From Acidobacteriota bacterium (GTDB lineage: Bacteria; Acidobacteriota; Blastocatellia; Pyrinomonadales; Pyrinomonadaceae), in assembly GCA_019639155.1 (NCBI GenBank), contig JAHBSJ010000003.1:216521-280520 (forward strand): a stretch of 64,000 bases of DNA, given 5' to 3'. Positions 25,874-34,582 of this stretch are shown piece by piece. The position numbers and the translations under genes were made by a program. Under the pieces are notes generated by a model. That model was not told where the DNA came from. It saw only the letters and a list, made by a program, of their open reading frames with translations, and ran no database searches. Each line of letters opens with the position of its first letter. The stretch's first letter is position 1.

Positions 25874-26013
25874 AATTCGATTCTACGCCGAAATCCGTTT
25901 GTTACAAATTTCTTCCGATGCAGAAGCGGCTGCAGGAGCCGAGGAATATCCAAGGTCCATCGCGCTGTCTACCCTAAAGACACCATTTTCTGCACGCCGG
26001 ATCTTTACCAGGC

Positions 26014-26955
26014 TCAATGCGAGACACGCGGCTTCAGAAAAACCGGAGCTTGGTGGTATTTAAAGGTACTTAGCTCTGTGACTCTGCTGACCTTCTTTGT
26101 CCGGAAGTTCATTAACATGACGTCGTAGCGTCCCGTTTCGTTGTTTCGGCTGTCAAATACCAACCATTCACCATCCGGACTCCAGTCATGCCAGCCTTCA
26201 TCGATCAATAGGTCTGTCAGTTTCCATTGTTTCTTGCCGTCGGGAGAAACAGCGTAGATGCTCTGCTTGCCGTTTTGATTGGACTGATAGCTTATGAAAT
26301 CGTACTTCGTGTTCCATTTCGGAGGCCCTGCCTTGTAACTGAACTCCTTTGCCATCGGATCATCGGGAGGGTAAGATGTCAGTTTCGTGCCCCCTGTTCC
26401 GTCATCATTCATTATATGGACCTCCTCGAATTCTGAACGGTCGGTCCTGTCTTTTTTGTAAACATAGACTATCTTCTTGCCGTCCGGAGAATAAGTTGGA
26501 TCGCGGAACGCAGCTTTCGGCTCATTGGTCAAACGACGAAAGTGGCCCGTGCGGCGGTCAATCACAAAAAGTTGAAACCTCACCCGCTGATCGATACGCC
26601 CGGAAACAACAATTTCCTCACCGTCGGATCTAGATCCCATCCACGAGTCTTCAAGTTGCAGGTTCGATACCTTTCGGACATTTGATCCGTCGGCGTCTGA
26701 TTCGTAAAGAAAATAGCATCTCTTGCAAGCGCCGCGGTCGCTGATGAAAAGCAGCTTGCCCGGGATTGTATGATAGATCCATGCAACATCCCTATCATTC
26801 GTGACGTTTTTGAATTCGTTACCATCAAGTCGAGAAACGAACACCTCGTAGTCATCGGCCTTTTGATCCTTCAAAATATTGTAGGCAACGCGTTCCGGCG
26901 GGGACTGTGCAATTGATGAAATAACGGCTGAAACGATCAAAACTGCAACTCTCAT
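26014..26955 (-). CDS. Exported TolB-like beta-propeller protein
   Basis: The 313-residue product starts with a signal peptide (MRVAVLIVSAVISSIAQ). It carries repeated PD40/WD40-like blades: FRDPTYSPDGKKIVYVYKK, IYAVSPDGKKQWKLTDL and WHDWSPDGEWLVFDSRNN are the clearest. No peptidase or other catalytic domain follows. Start 26955 was chosen for GGGAAAATGTC and the signal peptide. It is divergent from the HtrA-TPR gene, with 77 bases between the starts. A periplasmic scaffold or sensor role is inferred. Confidence 0.85.
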   Translation of the reverse strand: MRVAVLIVSAVISSIAQSPPERVAYNILKDQKADDYEVFVSRLDGNEFKNVTNDRDVAWIYHTIPGKLLFISDRGACKRCYFLYESDADGSNVRKVSNLQLEDSWMGSRSDGEEIVVSGRIDQRVRFQLFVIDRRTGHFRRLTNEPKAAFRDPTYSPDGKKIVYVYKKDRTDRSEFEEVHIMNDDGTGGTKLTSYPPDDPMAKEFSYKAGPPKWNTKYDFISYQSNQNGKQSIYAVSPDGKKQWKLTDLLIDEGWHDWSPDGEWLVFDSRNNETGRYDVMLMNFRTKKVSRVTELSTFKYHQAPVFLKPRVSH

Positions 26956-27032
26956 GACATTTTCCCTATCCGAAGAACCGATTTGTCGGCGTGCGTCCCT
27001 CGGAATATAATCCTTGTAATCGCCGAATATAG

Positions 27033-28469
27033 ATGAGTTGTCTTCGAAAAACAATCCTTTTGGTGCTATTGCCATTATTCGCAGGGACAGAAGACGTTCT
27101 TTCGCAAGAGTATTTGCCTGAACTTGTTCGGCGTATCAAGCCGTCCGCGGTTGCTATCGAAACATACGACAGCCGCGATACTACGCTTTCACGCGGCAGC
27201 GGATTCTTTGTGGCGCCGGATCGAATCATTACAAATCGCCACGTCATCGATCGAGCGGCGCGTGCCGAGGTGCATTTGCAGAACGGCCGAAAGTTTCCGG
27301 TTCGCGGCGTTTTGGCAGTTGACGGTGAGGGCGACCTTGCACTGCTTCGTGTCGAGGTGCCGCGGGATATGGCCATCCCGCTGCCGATCATAATGTCGGT
27401 TCCTCAGGAAGGCCAAGCGATCGTAGTTGTCGGCAATCCTTTGGGGCTGGAAGGCAGCGTTTCGAACGGCATCGTTTCGGCGGTCCGCGAGATCGCGGGA
27501 TATGGACGAATCATTCAGATCACTGCGCCGATCAGCCCGGGTTCGTCGGGCTCGCCGGTCGTGAATATGATGGGACAGGTCATCGGCGTGGCCACCCTGC
27601 AGGCGGCCGAAGGACAGAGTCTGAATTTCGCCGTGCCGTCCGAACGCATTTTTCAGATGCGTGTAGGTGAGGTGCAGTCATTTGCTTCACTTGCGGCCGA
27701 AACACAAAGGAACAAGCGTTCGGCGGCGGAGCGATCATACTTGCAGGGACTTGCACAGCTGTCGCGAGACGATTACGCACGTGCGCTGCCTTTTTTTGAA
27801 AAGGCGGCGGAGATCGATCCGAATTACGCGGAGGCATGGTATCAGGCAGGTTTCTGTTACGGGATTTTGGGGCGGCACGCCGATTCGCTACGGGCGTCAA
27901 AACAGGCGGCCCGTTTGCGTCCCGATTGGGCGGCGGTTTATATCAATATCGGTGCGTCAAGCTTTGCGCTGGGACAATTTCGTGAAGCTGCCGACGCGTA
28001 TCGGCAGGTTTTGCGATATGACGAGGACAACTACGAAGCGCATTTTTCGCTTGGGTTGACCTTCGGCAAACTCAACAGAGCGGACGAGGAGATACTCGCG
28101 TATCGCCGCGTTATCGCTCTGAAGCCTGACCACAGCGGAGCGATGGAAAAGCTCGGTTCTGCTTTGTTTCAGAAGCGCAGGTTTGCCGAGGCGGCCGCGG
28201 TATATGAAGAACTTCGGGCATACAAACCGGACGGTAGAACTTACAATTCCCTGGGTGAATGTTATTTTGAGCTGAATCGATTCGATGAAAGCATCGATGC
28301 TTTTAACAGTGCGCTTGGCTATTTCCCGGACTTTGATCAGGCAAGATTCAACCTAGGACGTGCCTACCTAAAGGCCGGGAATCGCGAAATGGCACAGGCT
28401 CAGTACGAGATCTTGAAAAACTCTCGCTCGGAATGGGCGGACAGGTTATATGTTCTGTTGAATCCATGA
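27033..28469 (+). CDS. Exported trypsin-like (HtrA-type) protease with TPR repeats
   Basis: The 478-residue product has a signal peptide, a trypsin-like domain (about 28-210) and TPR repeats (about 225-470). The triad is His70 (TNRHVID), Asp101 (GEGDLALLRVE) and Ser172 (PGSSGSPVVN). NPLGLEGSVSNGIVSAVRE is the DegP-type loop. Where HtrA has PDZ domains, this protein has five or six TPR units such as YAEAWYQAGFCYGILGRHAD, so substrate or partner binding is probably through TPRs. Periplasmic protein quality control or regulated proteolysis is inferred. Confidence 0.9.
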   Translation: MSCLRKTILLVLLPLFAGTEDVLSQEYLPELVRRIKPSAVAIETYDSRDTTLSRGSGFFVAPDRIITNRHVIDRAARAEVHLQNGRKFPVRGVLAVDGEGDLALLRVEVPRDMAIPLPIIMSVPQEGQAIVVVGNPLGLEGSVSNGIVSAVREIAGYGRIIQITAPISPGSSGSPVVNMMGQVIGVATLQAAEGQSLNFAVPSERIFQMRVGEVQSFASLAAETQRNKRSAAERSYLQGLAQLSRDDYARALPFFEKAAEIDPNYAEAWYQAGFCYGILGRHADSLRASKQAARLRPDWAAVYINIGASSFALGQFREAADAYRQVLRYDEDNYEAHFSLGLTFGKLNRADEEILAYRRVIALKPDHSGAMEKLGSALFQKRRFAEAAAVYEELRAYKPDGRTYNSLGECYFELNRFDESIDAFNSALGYFPDFDQARFNLGRAYLKAGNREMAQAQYEILKNSRSEWADRLYVLLNP

Positions 28470-28503
28470 CCCAACTTTACAAATTGCAAATAGGAGAAAA
28501 GGT

Positions 28504-29112
28504 ATGAGTAAGTTATTAGGATTGGTTATCGCGGCATCTGCGGCAATATTTGCTGCTGCATGCGGGGGCGACACCGGAAATACGTCAAATAACGGAGCAA
28601 ACAAGGCGGCGACCAATGCGAACACCACCGCAAATGCCGCAAAGCCCGCTGAGGAAGATCGCATCAAGTCGATCTTTGCGATGAAAGGGGAACGAATGCC
28701 CGACGACAAAAAACTCGCGGAGCAGAAGCGCGAATTCGTTAATACGATCCATCTTTATTTGAAGCGAACTCCTGAAAATCTCAATTTCAACTGGGATGAG
28801 CGATTCAAAAATCCGCTTGAGCAGAAGCTTGAAGAAGGCGAGCACACGCTGTTCATCACACTTGCGTCAGCCGCCGGAAAGAAGATCGAGCCTGGCGACT
28901 ATGTTGCGACGGAGGATGAAGATGCCGCAGAAAAGGCACCAATAGACAAGCCGCTTGCGATCATAACGTTAATTCGGCCCGACGGTGCGAAACGCCTGAA
29001 TGGTAATGTGAAAGTAACGAGCGTCGATCCGATCATCTCGTATTCCTTCAACGAAAAGCCCGACGCGCCCGGACTCACCTCGATGGCATACGGAGCTCCG
29101 TTCAAGAATTAG
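28504..29112 (+). CDS. Lipoprotein of unknown function
   Basis: The 202-residue product has a signal peptide and lipobox (AAACGG), then an Asn/Ala/Thr-rich linker. A folded domain of about 140 residues follows, with FVNTIHLYLKRTPENLNFNW and FSFNEKPDAPGLTSM-like ends. AGGAGAAAAGGT precedes the ATG. No family is recognised. It follows the protease-TPR gene by 34 bases and is closed by a terminator, so the two may form one unit. Confidence 0.75.
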   Translation: MSKLLGLVIAASAAIFAAACGGDTGNTSNNGANKAATNANTTANAAKPAEEDRIKSIFAMKGERMPDDKKLAEQKREFVNTIHLYLKRTPENLNFNWDERFKNPLEQKLEEGEHTLFITLASAAGKKIEPGDYVATEDEDAAEKAPIDKPLAIITLIRPDGAKRLNGNVKVTSVDPIISYSFNEKPDAPGLTSMAYGAPFKN

Positions 29113-29136
29113 TTTCTCGGTTTTGATCTAGCTTGG

Positions 29137-29163
29137 AGGCCGTCAATTATGGCGGCCTTTTTT
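29137..29163 (+). terminator. Rho-independent terminator after the lipoprotein gene
   Basis: AGGCCG (29137-29142) pairs with CGGCCT (29153-29158) over a 10-base loop, followed by TTTTT. It lies 24 bases past the stop. Confidence 0.82.
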
Positions 29164-29212
29164 CGACGAAACCAGTAGAAACAGAATTACGAAAGTTATA
29201 GAGTTGGTGAAT

Positions 29213-29830
29213 ATGGAATTGACCGTCGCAATTACGGGTGCATCCGGCGCGATCTATGCGAAACGAACGCTGCAGCTTCTCGCTGAAAGCGGCGATGTCG
29301 AGCGGATCAATCTGATAATGTCGGGTACGGCGGCCATCGTGGCACAGGTTGAGCTTGGCGTAAACCTGAAAGACCCAACGGCGGCGAAGTTCAACGAATG
29401 GCTCGGCCTCGAAGCCGGTTCAAAACTCATTCGTTATTGGCAGCTCGACAACCTGGCCGCGAAACCGTCGTCAGGGTCACACAGACAAGAAGGTATGATC
29501 ATTGTGCCGTGTTCGATGGGGACGCTGGGAGCGATAGCGAGCGGTGCAGGAACGAATCTGATCCATCGCGCGGCCGACGTTTGTTTGAAGGAAGGCCGAA
29601 AGCTAGTGCTGGTGCCGCGAGAGACGCCGTATAACGCGATCCATTTGGAAAATATGCTGAGGCTATCGCACGCGGGGGCGAGAATTCTTCCTGCGAGTCC
29701 GGGATTTTACCATCGTCCGAAAAGTATCGACGAACTTGTCGATCATCTTTGCTATCGAATACTCGACCAGTTCGGTATCTCACACTCGCCGAAAACTCAG
29801 TGGACGGGGGAGGAAGTAGTTGATATCTGA
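29213..29830 (+). CDS. ubiX: Flavin prenyltransferase UbiX
   Basis: The 205-residue enzyme attaches a dimethylallyl group to FMN to make the prenyl-FMN cofactor of UbiD-type decarboxylases. AITGASGAIYAKR, VPCSMGTLGAIASGAGTNLI and KLVLVPRETPYNAIHLENML are diagnostic. A UbiD-like decarboxylation is the last ring step of the futalosine menaquinone route, and mqnD lies 1.5 kb downstream, so this gene probably serves menaquinone synthesis. In-frame TTG and GTG lie just upstream of the chosen ATG. Confidence 0.93.
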   Translation: MELTVAITGASGAIYAKRTLQLLAESGDVERINLIMSGTAAIVAQVELGVNLKDPTAAKFNEWLGLEAGSKLIRYWQLDNLAAKPSSGSHRQEGMIIVPCSMGTLGAIASGAGTNLIHRAADVCLKEGRKLVLVPRETPYNAIHLENMLRLSHAGARILPASPGFYHRPKSIDELVDHLCYRILDQFGISHSPKTQWTGEEVVDI

Positions 29831-29845
29831 GAGTGGAGAAGCGAT

Positions 29846-30535
29846 ATGAGTTTTTTAAGAGTTACCGTTCTTTTCGTATTGTTCGGCCTTTGCGGGTCAG
29901 CGTTAGTTGCGCAGGAGCGTTTTATCCGGCCGGTCGATGAAGCGTCAAAGGATGCGTCGTTCCTTGCCTTTCGCAACCGGCTAATTACAGCGGTTGATAA
30001 GAAGGACGCCAGATACATCTATTCGATCGTCGATCCTCGGATACAGCTTAGTTTCGGCGGTGATGCGGGCTTGGCAACATTCAAGAGGGTTTGGAAGTTG
30101 GAACGGGCTAACAGCGAATTTTGGAAAGAATTCGGACTGGTGATAAGGAACGGCGGCAGGTTCATCAACGAGCCGAACGCTCCGAAACAATTCGCTGCTC
30201 CTTACACCTACTCTGCATGGCCGGACGATCTGGACTCTTTTGAACATTTGTCGATCTTCGGCTTCGACGTGAATCTTCGCGAGCGGCCCAGCACCGATTC
30301 GCGCGTTCTCGGTCAACTTTCTTACAATGTGGTGCGTGTTGATACGTCTAAGTCGGTCACAAGGAAAGCCGGAGGCCGCGAGTTGGGCGGATTTACGTGG
30401 TATTACGTTGAGACACTCGGCGGAAAGAAAGGTTACGTGAGCGCCGATTATGTCCGCAGCCCGATAGATCTGCGTGCGGGATTTGAAAGAAAACGCGGCG
30501 CATGGCGAATGACCTATTTTATCGCGGGTGACTAG
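29846..30535 (+). CDS. Exported bacterial SH3-domain protein
   Basis: The 229-residue product has a signal peptide (MSFLRVTVLFVLFGLCGSAL, then VAQ) and an N-terminal alpha/beta region of unknown type. A bacterial SH3 domain occupies about residues 130-205: FGFDVNLRERPSTDSRVLGQ is the typical opening and WYYVETLGGKKGYVSADYV the typical close. Such domains bind cell-wall peptides or simply serve as protein-binding modules. GGAGAAGCGAT precedes the ATG. It sits in a run with ubiX and mqnD, 15 bases after ubiX, with no obvious metabolic link. Confidence 0.85.
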   Translation: MSFLRVTVLFVLFGLCGSALVAQERFIRPVDEASKDASFLAFRNRLITAVDKKDARYIYSIVDPRIQLSFGGDAGLATFKRVWKLERANSEFWKEFGLVIRNGGRFINEPNAPKQFAAPYTYSAWPDDLDSFEHLSIFGFDVNLRERPSTDSRVLGQLSYNVVRVDTSKSVTRKAGGRELGGFTWYYVETLGGKKGYVSADYVRSPIDLRAGFERKRGAWRMTYFIAGD

Positions 30536-30537
30536 GT

Positions 30538-31296
30538 TTGAGTTTGGATCCGACAGAAAGGTTTTCGAACCGTGTAGAAGACTACATAAAATTCCGGCCG
30601 TCTTATCCCGACGTCGCGATAGATACGATCATTCGCGAGGCCGGCCTGTCTGCAGGTTCGACGGTCGCGGATATCGGTTGCGGAACCGGAATTTCGTCAA
30701 GGCCCTTTCTTGAACGAGGAATGCGCGTGTTCGGCATCGAACCGAATGATGCCATGCGTGCCGCGGCGATAGAATATCTTGCCGAATTCTCAAATTTCGC
30801 TGCTTATAACTCGTCTGCCGAGGCCACAGGACTTAAAGAAGGTTCGGTTGACGCTGTGATCGCGGCCCAGGCGTTTCACTGGTTTGACGCAGAGAGGACG
30901 CGGGAAGAATTTAGGCGGATATTGAGGCCTTCTGGCAGCGTCGTGCTGATGTGGAATGAAAGGCTTCTAGACGCGACCGAGTTTTTGCGGGATTACGAAG
31001 AACTCCTTCTGAGATATGCTTCGGATTACACTGAGATAAGGCACGACAAGTTTGGCCCCGACGTCCTCGGCAGATTTTTCGATGCCGCTTTTGAGCGGTT
31101 CGAATTCAAGAATATTCAATTGCTGGATCTGGACGGCGTCATCGGCAGGGTCAGGTCGTCCTCATATATGCCAAATGCTGATTCACCGGTTTACGGTGAG
31201 TTGATCGATAGTTTGCAGGCATTGTTTGCCAAACACGCTGAAAACGGTAGAATTGAGATTTTCTACGAAACCCGCGTTTATATTTCGCGGTTATGA
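30538..31296 (+). CDS. Class I SAM-dependent methyltransferase
   Basis: The 252-residue protein shows the Methyltransf_11/25 pattern: RFSNRVEDYIKFRPSYP at the start, VADIGCGTGISSRPFLERGM as SAM motif I, and VDAVIAAQAFHWFD as motif IV, then ILRPSGSVVLMWNE. It resembles small-molecule methyltransferases of the trans-aconitate or UbiE-like types. The frame starts at TTG 30538, two bases after the previous stop; no ATG occurs near the conserved start. It lies 3 bases before mqnD, so quinone-related methylation is possible but unproven. Confidence 0.82.
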   Translation: MSLDPTERFSNRVEDYIKFRPSYPDVAIDTIIREAGLSAGSTVADIGCGTGISSRPFLERGMRVFGIEPNDAMRAAAIEYLAEFSNFAAYNSSAEATGLKEGSVDAVIAAQAFHWFDAERTREEFRRILRPSGSVVLMWNERLLDATEFLRDYEELLLRYASDYTEIRHDKFGPDVLGRFFDAAFERFEFKNIQLLDLDGVIGRVRSSSYMPNADSPVYGELIDSLQALFAKHAENGRIEIFYETRVYISRL

Positions 31297-31299
31297 TCT

Positions 31300-32160
31300 A
31301 TGTCCTCAAACGATAACGACACTCCCGAATTGCGTACCATCACCCTGGCTCATTCACCTGACTCCGATGATGCCTTCATGTTTTATGGGCTGGCAACCAA
31401 CAAGCTTGAAACAGAAGGCCTCAAGTTTGAGCACACCCTCAAAGACATCCAATCATTGAATGAAGATGCCAAGAACGGTGTTTTTGACGTCACCGCGATC
31501 TCGTTCCACGCATACTCATACGTTGCCGATAAGTATGCTCTTCTGCCTCACGGGGCAAGCATCGGCGATAAGTACGGTCCGATCGTGGTTGCTCGTGAAC
31601 CGAAATCCGTAGACGAGATCGGTTCATTGAAGATCGCGGTTCCGGGCGAAATGACGAGCGCTTATTTGGCTCTGAGGATCTTTAATAAGAATTTTGATCA
31701 CATCGTTGTGCCGTTCGATGAGATCATCGACGCCGTGCAGCACGGTCGTGCGGATGCGGGGCTGCTGATACACGAGGGACAGCTTTTCTATCATCAGAAA
31801 GGACTTCACAAGGTGATCGACCTCGGCGAATGGTGGTTTGAAAAGACGGGATTGCCGCTGCCGATGGGCGGAAATGTGATCCGCCGCGACCTCGGTCCTG
31901 AGCTGATGGAACAGGTTTCTAAGCACCTGCATCGTTCGATCGTCTATTCGATGGAGAACCGCGAAGACGCACTCTCATATGCAATGCAGTTCGCTCGCGA
32001 TATGCAGCCGGAACTTGCCGACCGTTTTGTCGCGATGTGGGTCAACGATCTGACGCTGGATTACGGCGACCGCGGCAGGGAAGCTGTGAGATTGTTCTTG
32101 GACGAGGGCTTCAAGGCCGGCATTATTCCGCACAAGGTCGATGTAGAATTCGTTGGTTGA
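31300..32160 (+). CDS. mqnD: 1,4-dihydroxy-6-naphthoate synthase
   Basis: The 286-residue enzyme converts cyclic dehypoxanthinyl futalosine to 1,4-dihydroxy-6-naphthoate in the futalosine route to menaquinone. The opening [40 protein letters not shown] and [20 protein letters not shown] are the conserved periplasmic-binding-protein-like segments of MqnD, and the last holds its catalytic histidine. mqnA, mqnB and mqnC are not in the window. Its presence indicates menaquinone-based respiration. Confidence 0.93.
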   Translation: MSSNDNDTPELRTITLAHSPDSDDAFMFYGLATNKLETEGLKFEHTLKDIQSLNEDAKNGVFDVTAISFHAYSYVADKYALLPHGASIGDKYGPIVVAREPKSVDEIGSLKIAVPGEMTSAYLALRIFNKNFDHIVVPFDEIIDAVQHGRADAGLLIHEGQLFYHQKGLHKVIDLGEWWFEKTGLPLPMGGNVIRRDLGPELMEQVSKHLHRSIVYSMENREDALSYAMQFARDMQPELADRFVAMWVNDLTLDYGDRGREAVRLFLDEGFKAGIIPHKVDVEFVG

Positions 32161-32179
32161 TGCTGTGCTTTTCGGAAAC

Positions 32180-32212
32180 CAATATTGCCGGTACGGCGTA
32201 TCAACAATATTG
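32180..32212. repeat. Paired CAATATTG palindromes upstream of the oligopeptidase gene
   Basis: Two identical self-complementary octamers, CAATATTG, lie at 32180-32187 and 32205-32212, 25 bases apart, in the 84-base gap between mqnD and the oligopeptidase gene. The spacing is about 2.5 helical turns, so the two copies face opposite sides of the DNA. They may be an operator, but chance cannot be excluded. Confidence 0.3.
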
Positions 32213-32244
32213 ACCAAGCTACATAGTCGAGGAATTTCGCAGTA

Positions 32245-34368
32245 ATGAAAAAATTCTTATTCACTTTCTTGGCCGCCGCATTTGCCGCGGCCCTTTCAAT
32301 TTCCGCCCAACAAGATATGAAGCCACCGGTACCTAAAAAAGTCCCCAGCGTTCTGAAGATACACGGCTACGAGATCGTCGATAACTACGCCTGGATGAGA
32401 GATCGCAATGAGAAAAAGGATCCCGAGATAATCAAATTTCTCGAGGAAGAGAATGCCTACACGGACTTTCATATGGGCAAGCACCAAGGCTTTGTGGACT
32501 CGCTCTACAAGGAAATGCTCGGTCGCATCAAACAGACGGATTTGAGCGTACCTTACAAGAAAGGGAATTATTGGTATTTCACAAAGGTCGAGGAAGGCAA
32601 GCAGTATCCGACATTCCTTCGAAGCCGAACATCGGACGGAGCAAGCCCCGAGATCCTGCTTGACCAGAATAAGATGGCCGAAGGCTTTCAGTATTTCGCT
32701 ATTTCGATATTTGAACCAAGTGACGATGGCAATCTGCTTGCGTTTGCAACTGATACCACGGGCTACAGGCAGTATCTACTGCAGGTGAAGGATCTGCGAA
32801 CCGGAGAAATTCTCTCAGACAAGATTGAGCGTGTCACATCGGCCGAATGGTCACCCGACGGGAAGTACCTTTTTGTAGGACAGGAAGATGAGGTCTCTAA
32901 GCGTTCTGACAAGATCTGGCGACACGAACTCGGCACCAAAAACACAAAACTTATTTTCGAGGAGAAGGACGTTTATTTTAATTCAGGGGTAGGACGTTCG
33001 CGCGACGGACAGATGTATTTTATTGCATCGTATGCGAAGACCTCCACCGAATATCGTTATCTGCCGGCTAATGCCGTGAAGGACGGGACGTTCAGCGTGC
33101 TGGCTCCCCGCCGCGAAGGCCACGAGTATTACGCGGATTTTGATCGAGGCGAATTCTACATCCGCACGAACAAGGACGCTGAGAATTTCAAGGTCATGCG
33201 TGTTTCGCAGAAAGATCCGAATGAGAGGTTTTGGAGGGATTTCGTTCCTTATAACCCGAAGGTGAAGATCGAAGGCATCGAATTTTTCAAGGATCATGCG
33301 GTTGTCTCCGAGCTTGAGAACGGGCTTGAGTACCTTCGTGTGATGGACAGGCGGACGCGTCGGGCTCCGATGCGAATACTGACTGATGAGAGCGTCTATA
33401 CGATGGGGCTTGGGTACAATCCCGAATACGATACGCCCGTCGTGCGTTATGGCTATTCTTCGATGATCACGCCTAATTCGACCTTTGAATTTGATTTTGC
33501 ATCTCGTAAGTCAAAGCTGATCAAGCAACAGGAGATACCTAGCGGCTACGACCGATCGAAATACGAGACGGTGCGAGTTTGGGCCGACGCACGGGACGGT
33601 ATTAAGGTGCCGATCTCAATAATGATGAAAAAGGGTACGAAGCTCGACGGCATGTCGCCGATGCTGCTGTATGCGTATGGTTCATACGGGTATTCAATGA
33701 CGCCGAACTTTTCGACCAACCGACTATCGCTCGTCGATCGCGGAATGATCTACGCAATCGCGCACATTCGGGGTGGCAGCGAGCTTGGCGAGAAATGGCG
33801 TCAGGATGGCCGCATGTTCAAGAAGATGAACACGTTCAATGATTTCGTTGATTGTTCTAAGTGGCTAATCAAGAACAAATATACGTCAGCGGACCGGCTT
33901 GTCATCCAAGGCGGCTCGGCCGGCGGTTTATTAATGGGAGCGGTCATGAATCAGGCTCCGGAGCTATTTAAAGCGGCGATCGTGCAGGTTCCATTCGTCG
34001 ATGTAATGAATACGATGATCGACGACACGCTCCCGTTGACGACAGAGGAATGGGTCGAATGGGGAAATCCGCGAGATGACAAAAAGGCGTGGGATTATAT
34101 GTTCAGCTATTCCCCCTACGATCAGATCAGGAAGATGGCATATCCGAATATGCTGGTTGATGTCTCGTTGAATGATAGTCAGGTGCCGTATTGGGAAGGA
34201 GCGAAGTACGCAGCTAAGATCCGCGAGTATAAGACGAACGACAGCATCGTATTGCTACGCACAAATATGGGTGCAGGACACGGCGGTTCGTCTGGGCGGT
34301 ATGACCGCCTTAAAGAGATCGCATTTGAGTATGCTTATGCACTGACTCAGGTTGGACTTGAGAAATAG
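32245..34368 (+). CDS. Exported prolyl oligopeptidase (S9A family)
   Basis: The 707-residue product has a signal peptide (MKKFLFTFLAAAFAAALSIS). A seven-bladed propeller follows (opening KIHGYEIVDNYAWMRD, the family hallmark), then an alpha/beta-hydrolase domain. The triad is Ser558 (GGSAGGLLMG), Asp644 (SLNDSQVPYWEG) and His679 (GAGHGGSSGRY). It should cleave short proline-containing or basic peptides in the periplasm. Oligopeptidase B is the closest alternative within the family. It is monocistronic, with a terminator directly behind. Confidence 0.95.
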   Translation: MKKFLFTFLAAAFAAALSISAQQDMKPPVPKKVPSVLKIHGYEIVDNYAWMRDRNEKKDPEIIKFLEEENAYTDFHMGKHQGFVDSLYKEMLGRIKQTDLSVPYKKGNYWYFTKVEEGKQYPTFLRSRTSDGASPEILLDQNKMAEGFQYFAISIFEPSDDGNLLAFATDTTGYRQYLLQVKDLRTGEILSDKIERVTSAEWSPDGKYLFVGQEDEVSKRSDKIWRHELGTKNTKLIFEEKDVYFNSGVGRSRDGQMYFIASYAKTSTEYRYLPANAVKDGTFSVLAPRREGHEYYADFDRGEFYIRTNKDAENFKVMRVSQKDPNERFWRDFVPYNPKVKIEGIEFFKDHAVVSELENGLEYLRVMDRRTRRAPMRILTDESVYTMGLGYNPEYDTPVVRYGYSSMITPNSTFEFDFASRKSKLIKQQEIPSGYDRSKYETVRVWADARDGIKVPISIMMKKGTKLDGMSPMLLYAYGSYGYSMTPNFSTNRLSLVDRGMIYAIAHIRGGSELGEKWRQDGRMFKKMNTFNDFVDCSKWLIKNKYTSADRLVIQGGSAGGLLMGAVMNQAPELFKAAIVQVPFVDVMNTMIDDTLPLTTEEWVEWGNPRDDKKAWDYMFSYSPYDQIRKMAYPNMLVDVSLNDSQVPYWEGAKYAAKIREYKTNDSIVLLRTNMGAGHGGSSGRYDRLKEIAFEYAYALTQVGLEK

Positions 34369-34393
34369 CAGAAGCGATCATTTGAATACGACA

Positions 34394-34419
34394 GGGGCGG
34401 CCCGAGGCCGCTCCTTTTT
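34394..34419 (+). terminator. Rho-independent terminator after the oligopeptidase gene
   Basis: GGGGCGGCC (34394-34402) pairs with GGCCGCTCC (34406-34414) through a CGA loop with one G-T wobble, and is followed by TTTTTA. Confidence 0.85.
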
Positions 34420-34458
34420 ATTGCCCAATAAAAATTTTCAAAAAAGAAAAGATTTTTG

Positions 34459-34511
34459 TTGGAAAAACAAAAAGTTTTAACTATAATGGCAATTGCCGAT
34501 CATTTATCGGC
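34459..34511 (+). promoter_or_regulatory. Sigma-70-type promoter and leader hairpin of the GGDEF-EAL gene
   Basis: TTGGAA (34459-34464) and a perfect TATAAT (34482-34487) are 17 bases apart. The expected transcript would start near 34494. Its first bases form a 6-bp hairpin, GCCGAT/ATCGGC (34495-34500 with 34506-34511), leaving a leader of about 90 bases before the ATG. The leader does not match the cyclic-di-GMP riboswitch consensus as far as I can see. Confidence 0.6.
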
Positions 34512-34582
34512 TCTCATCTTATTTAGCCTGACCAAACAGATTCCTCCCAACAGCGGGGCCCGTCCTAGAAGAAAATCTGCTG

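Noticed and set aside
26955..27075. Longer start for the TolB-like propeller gene
   Set aside because: Extending to 27075 places 40 non-signal residues before a good signal peptide and overlaps the divergent protease gene.
34494..34582. Possible cyclic-di-GMP riboswitch in the GGDEF-EAL leader
   Set aside because: Only a short 6-bp hairpin is present; the conserved GEMM core is missing.
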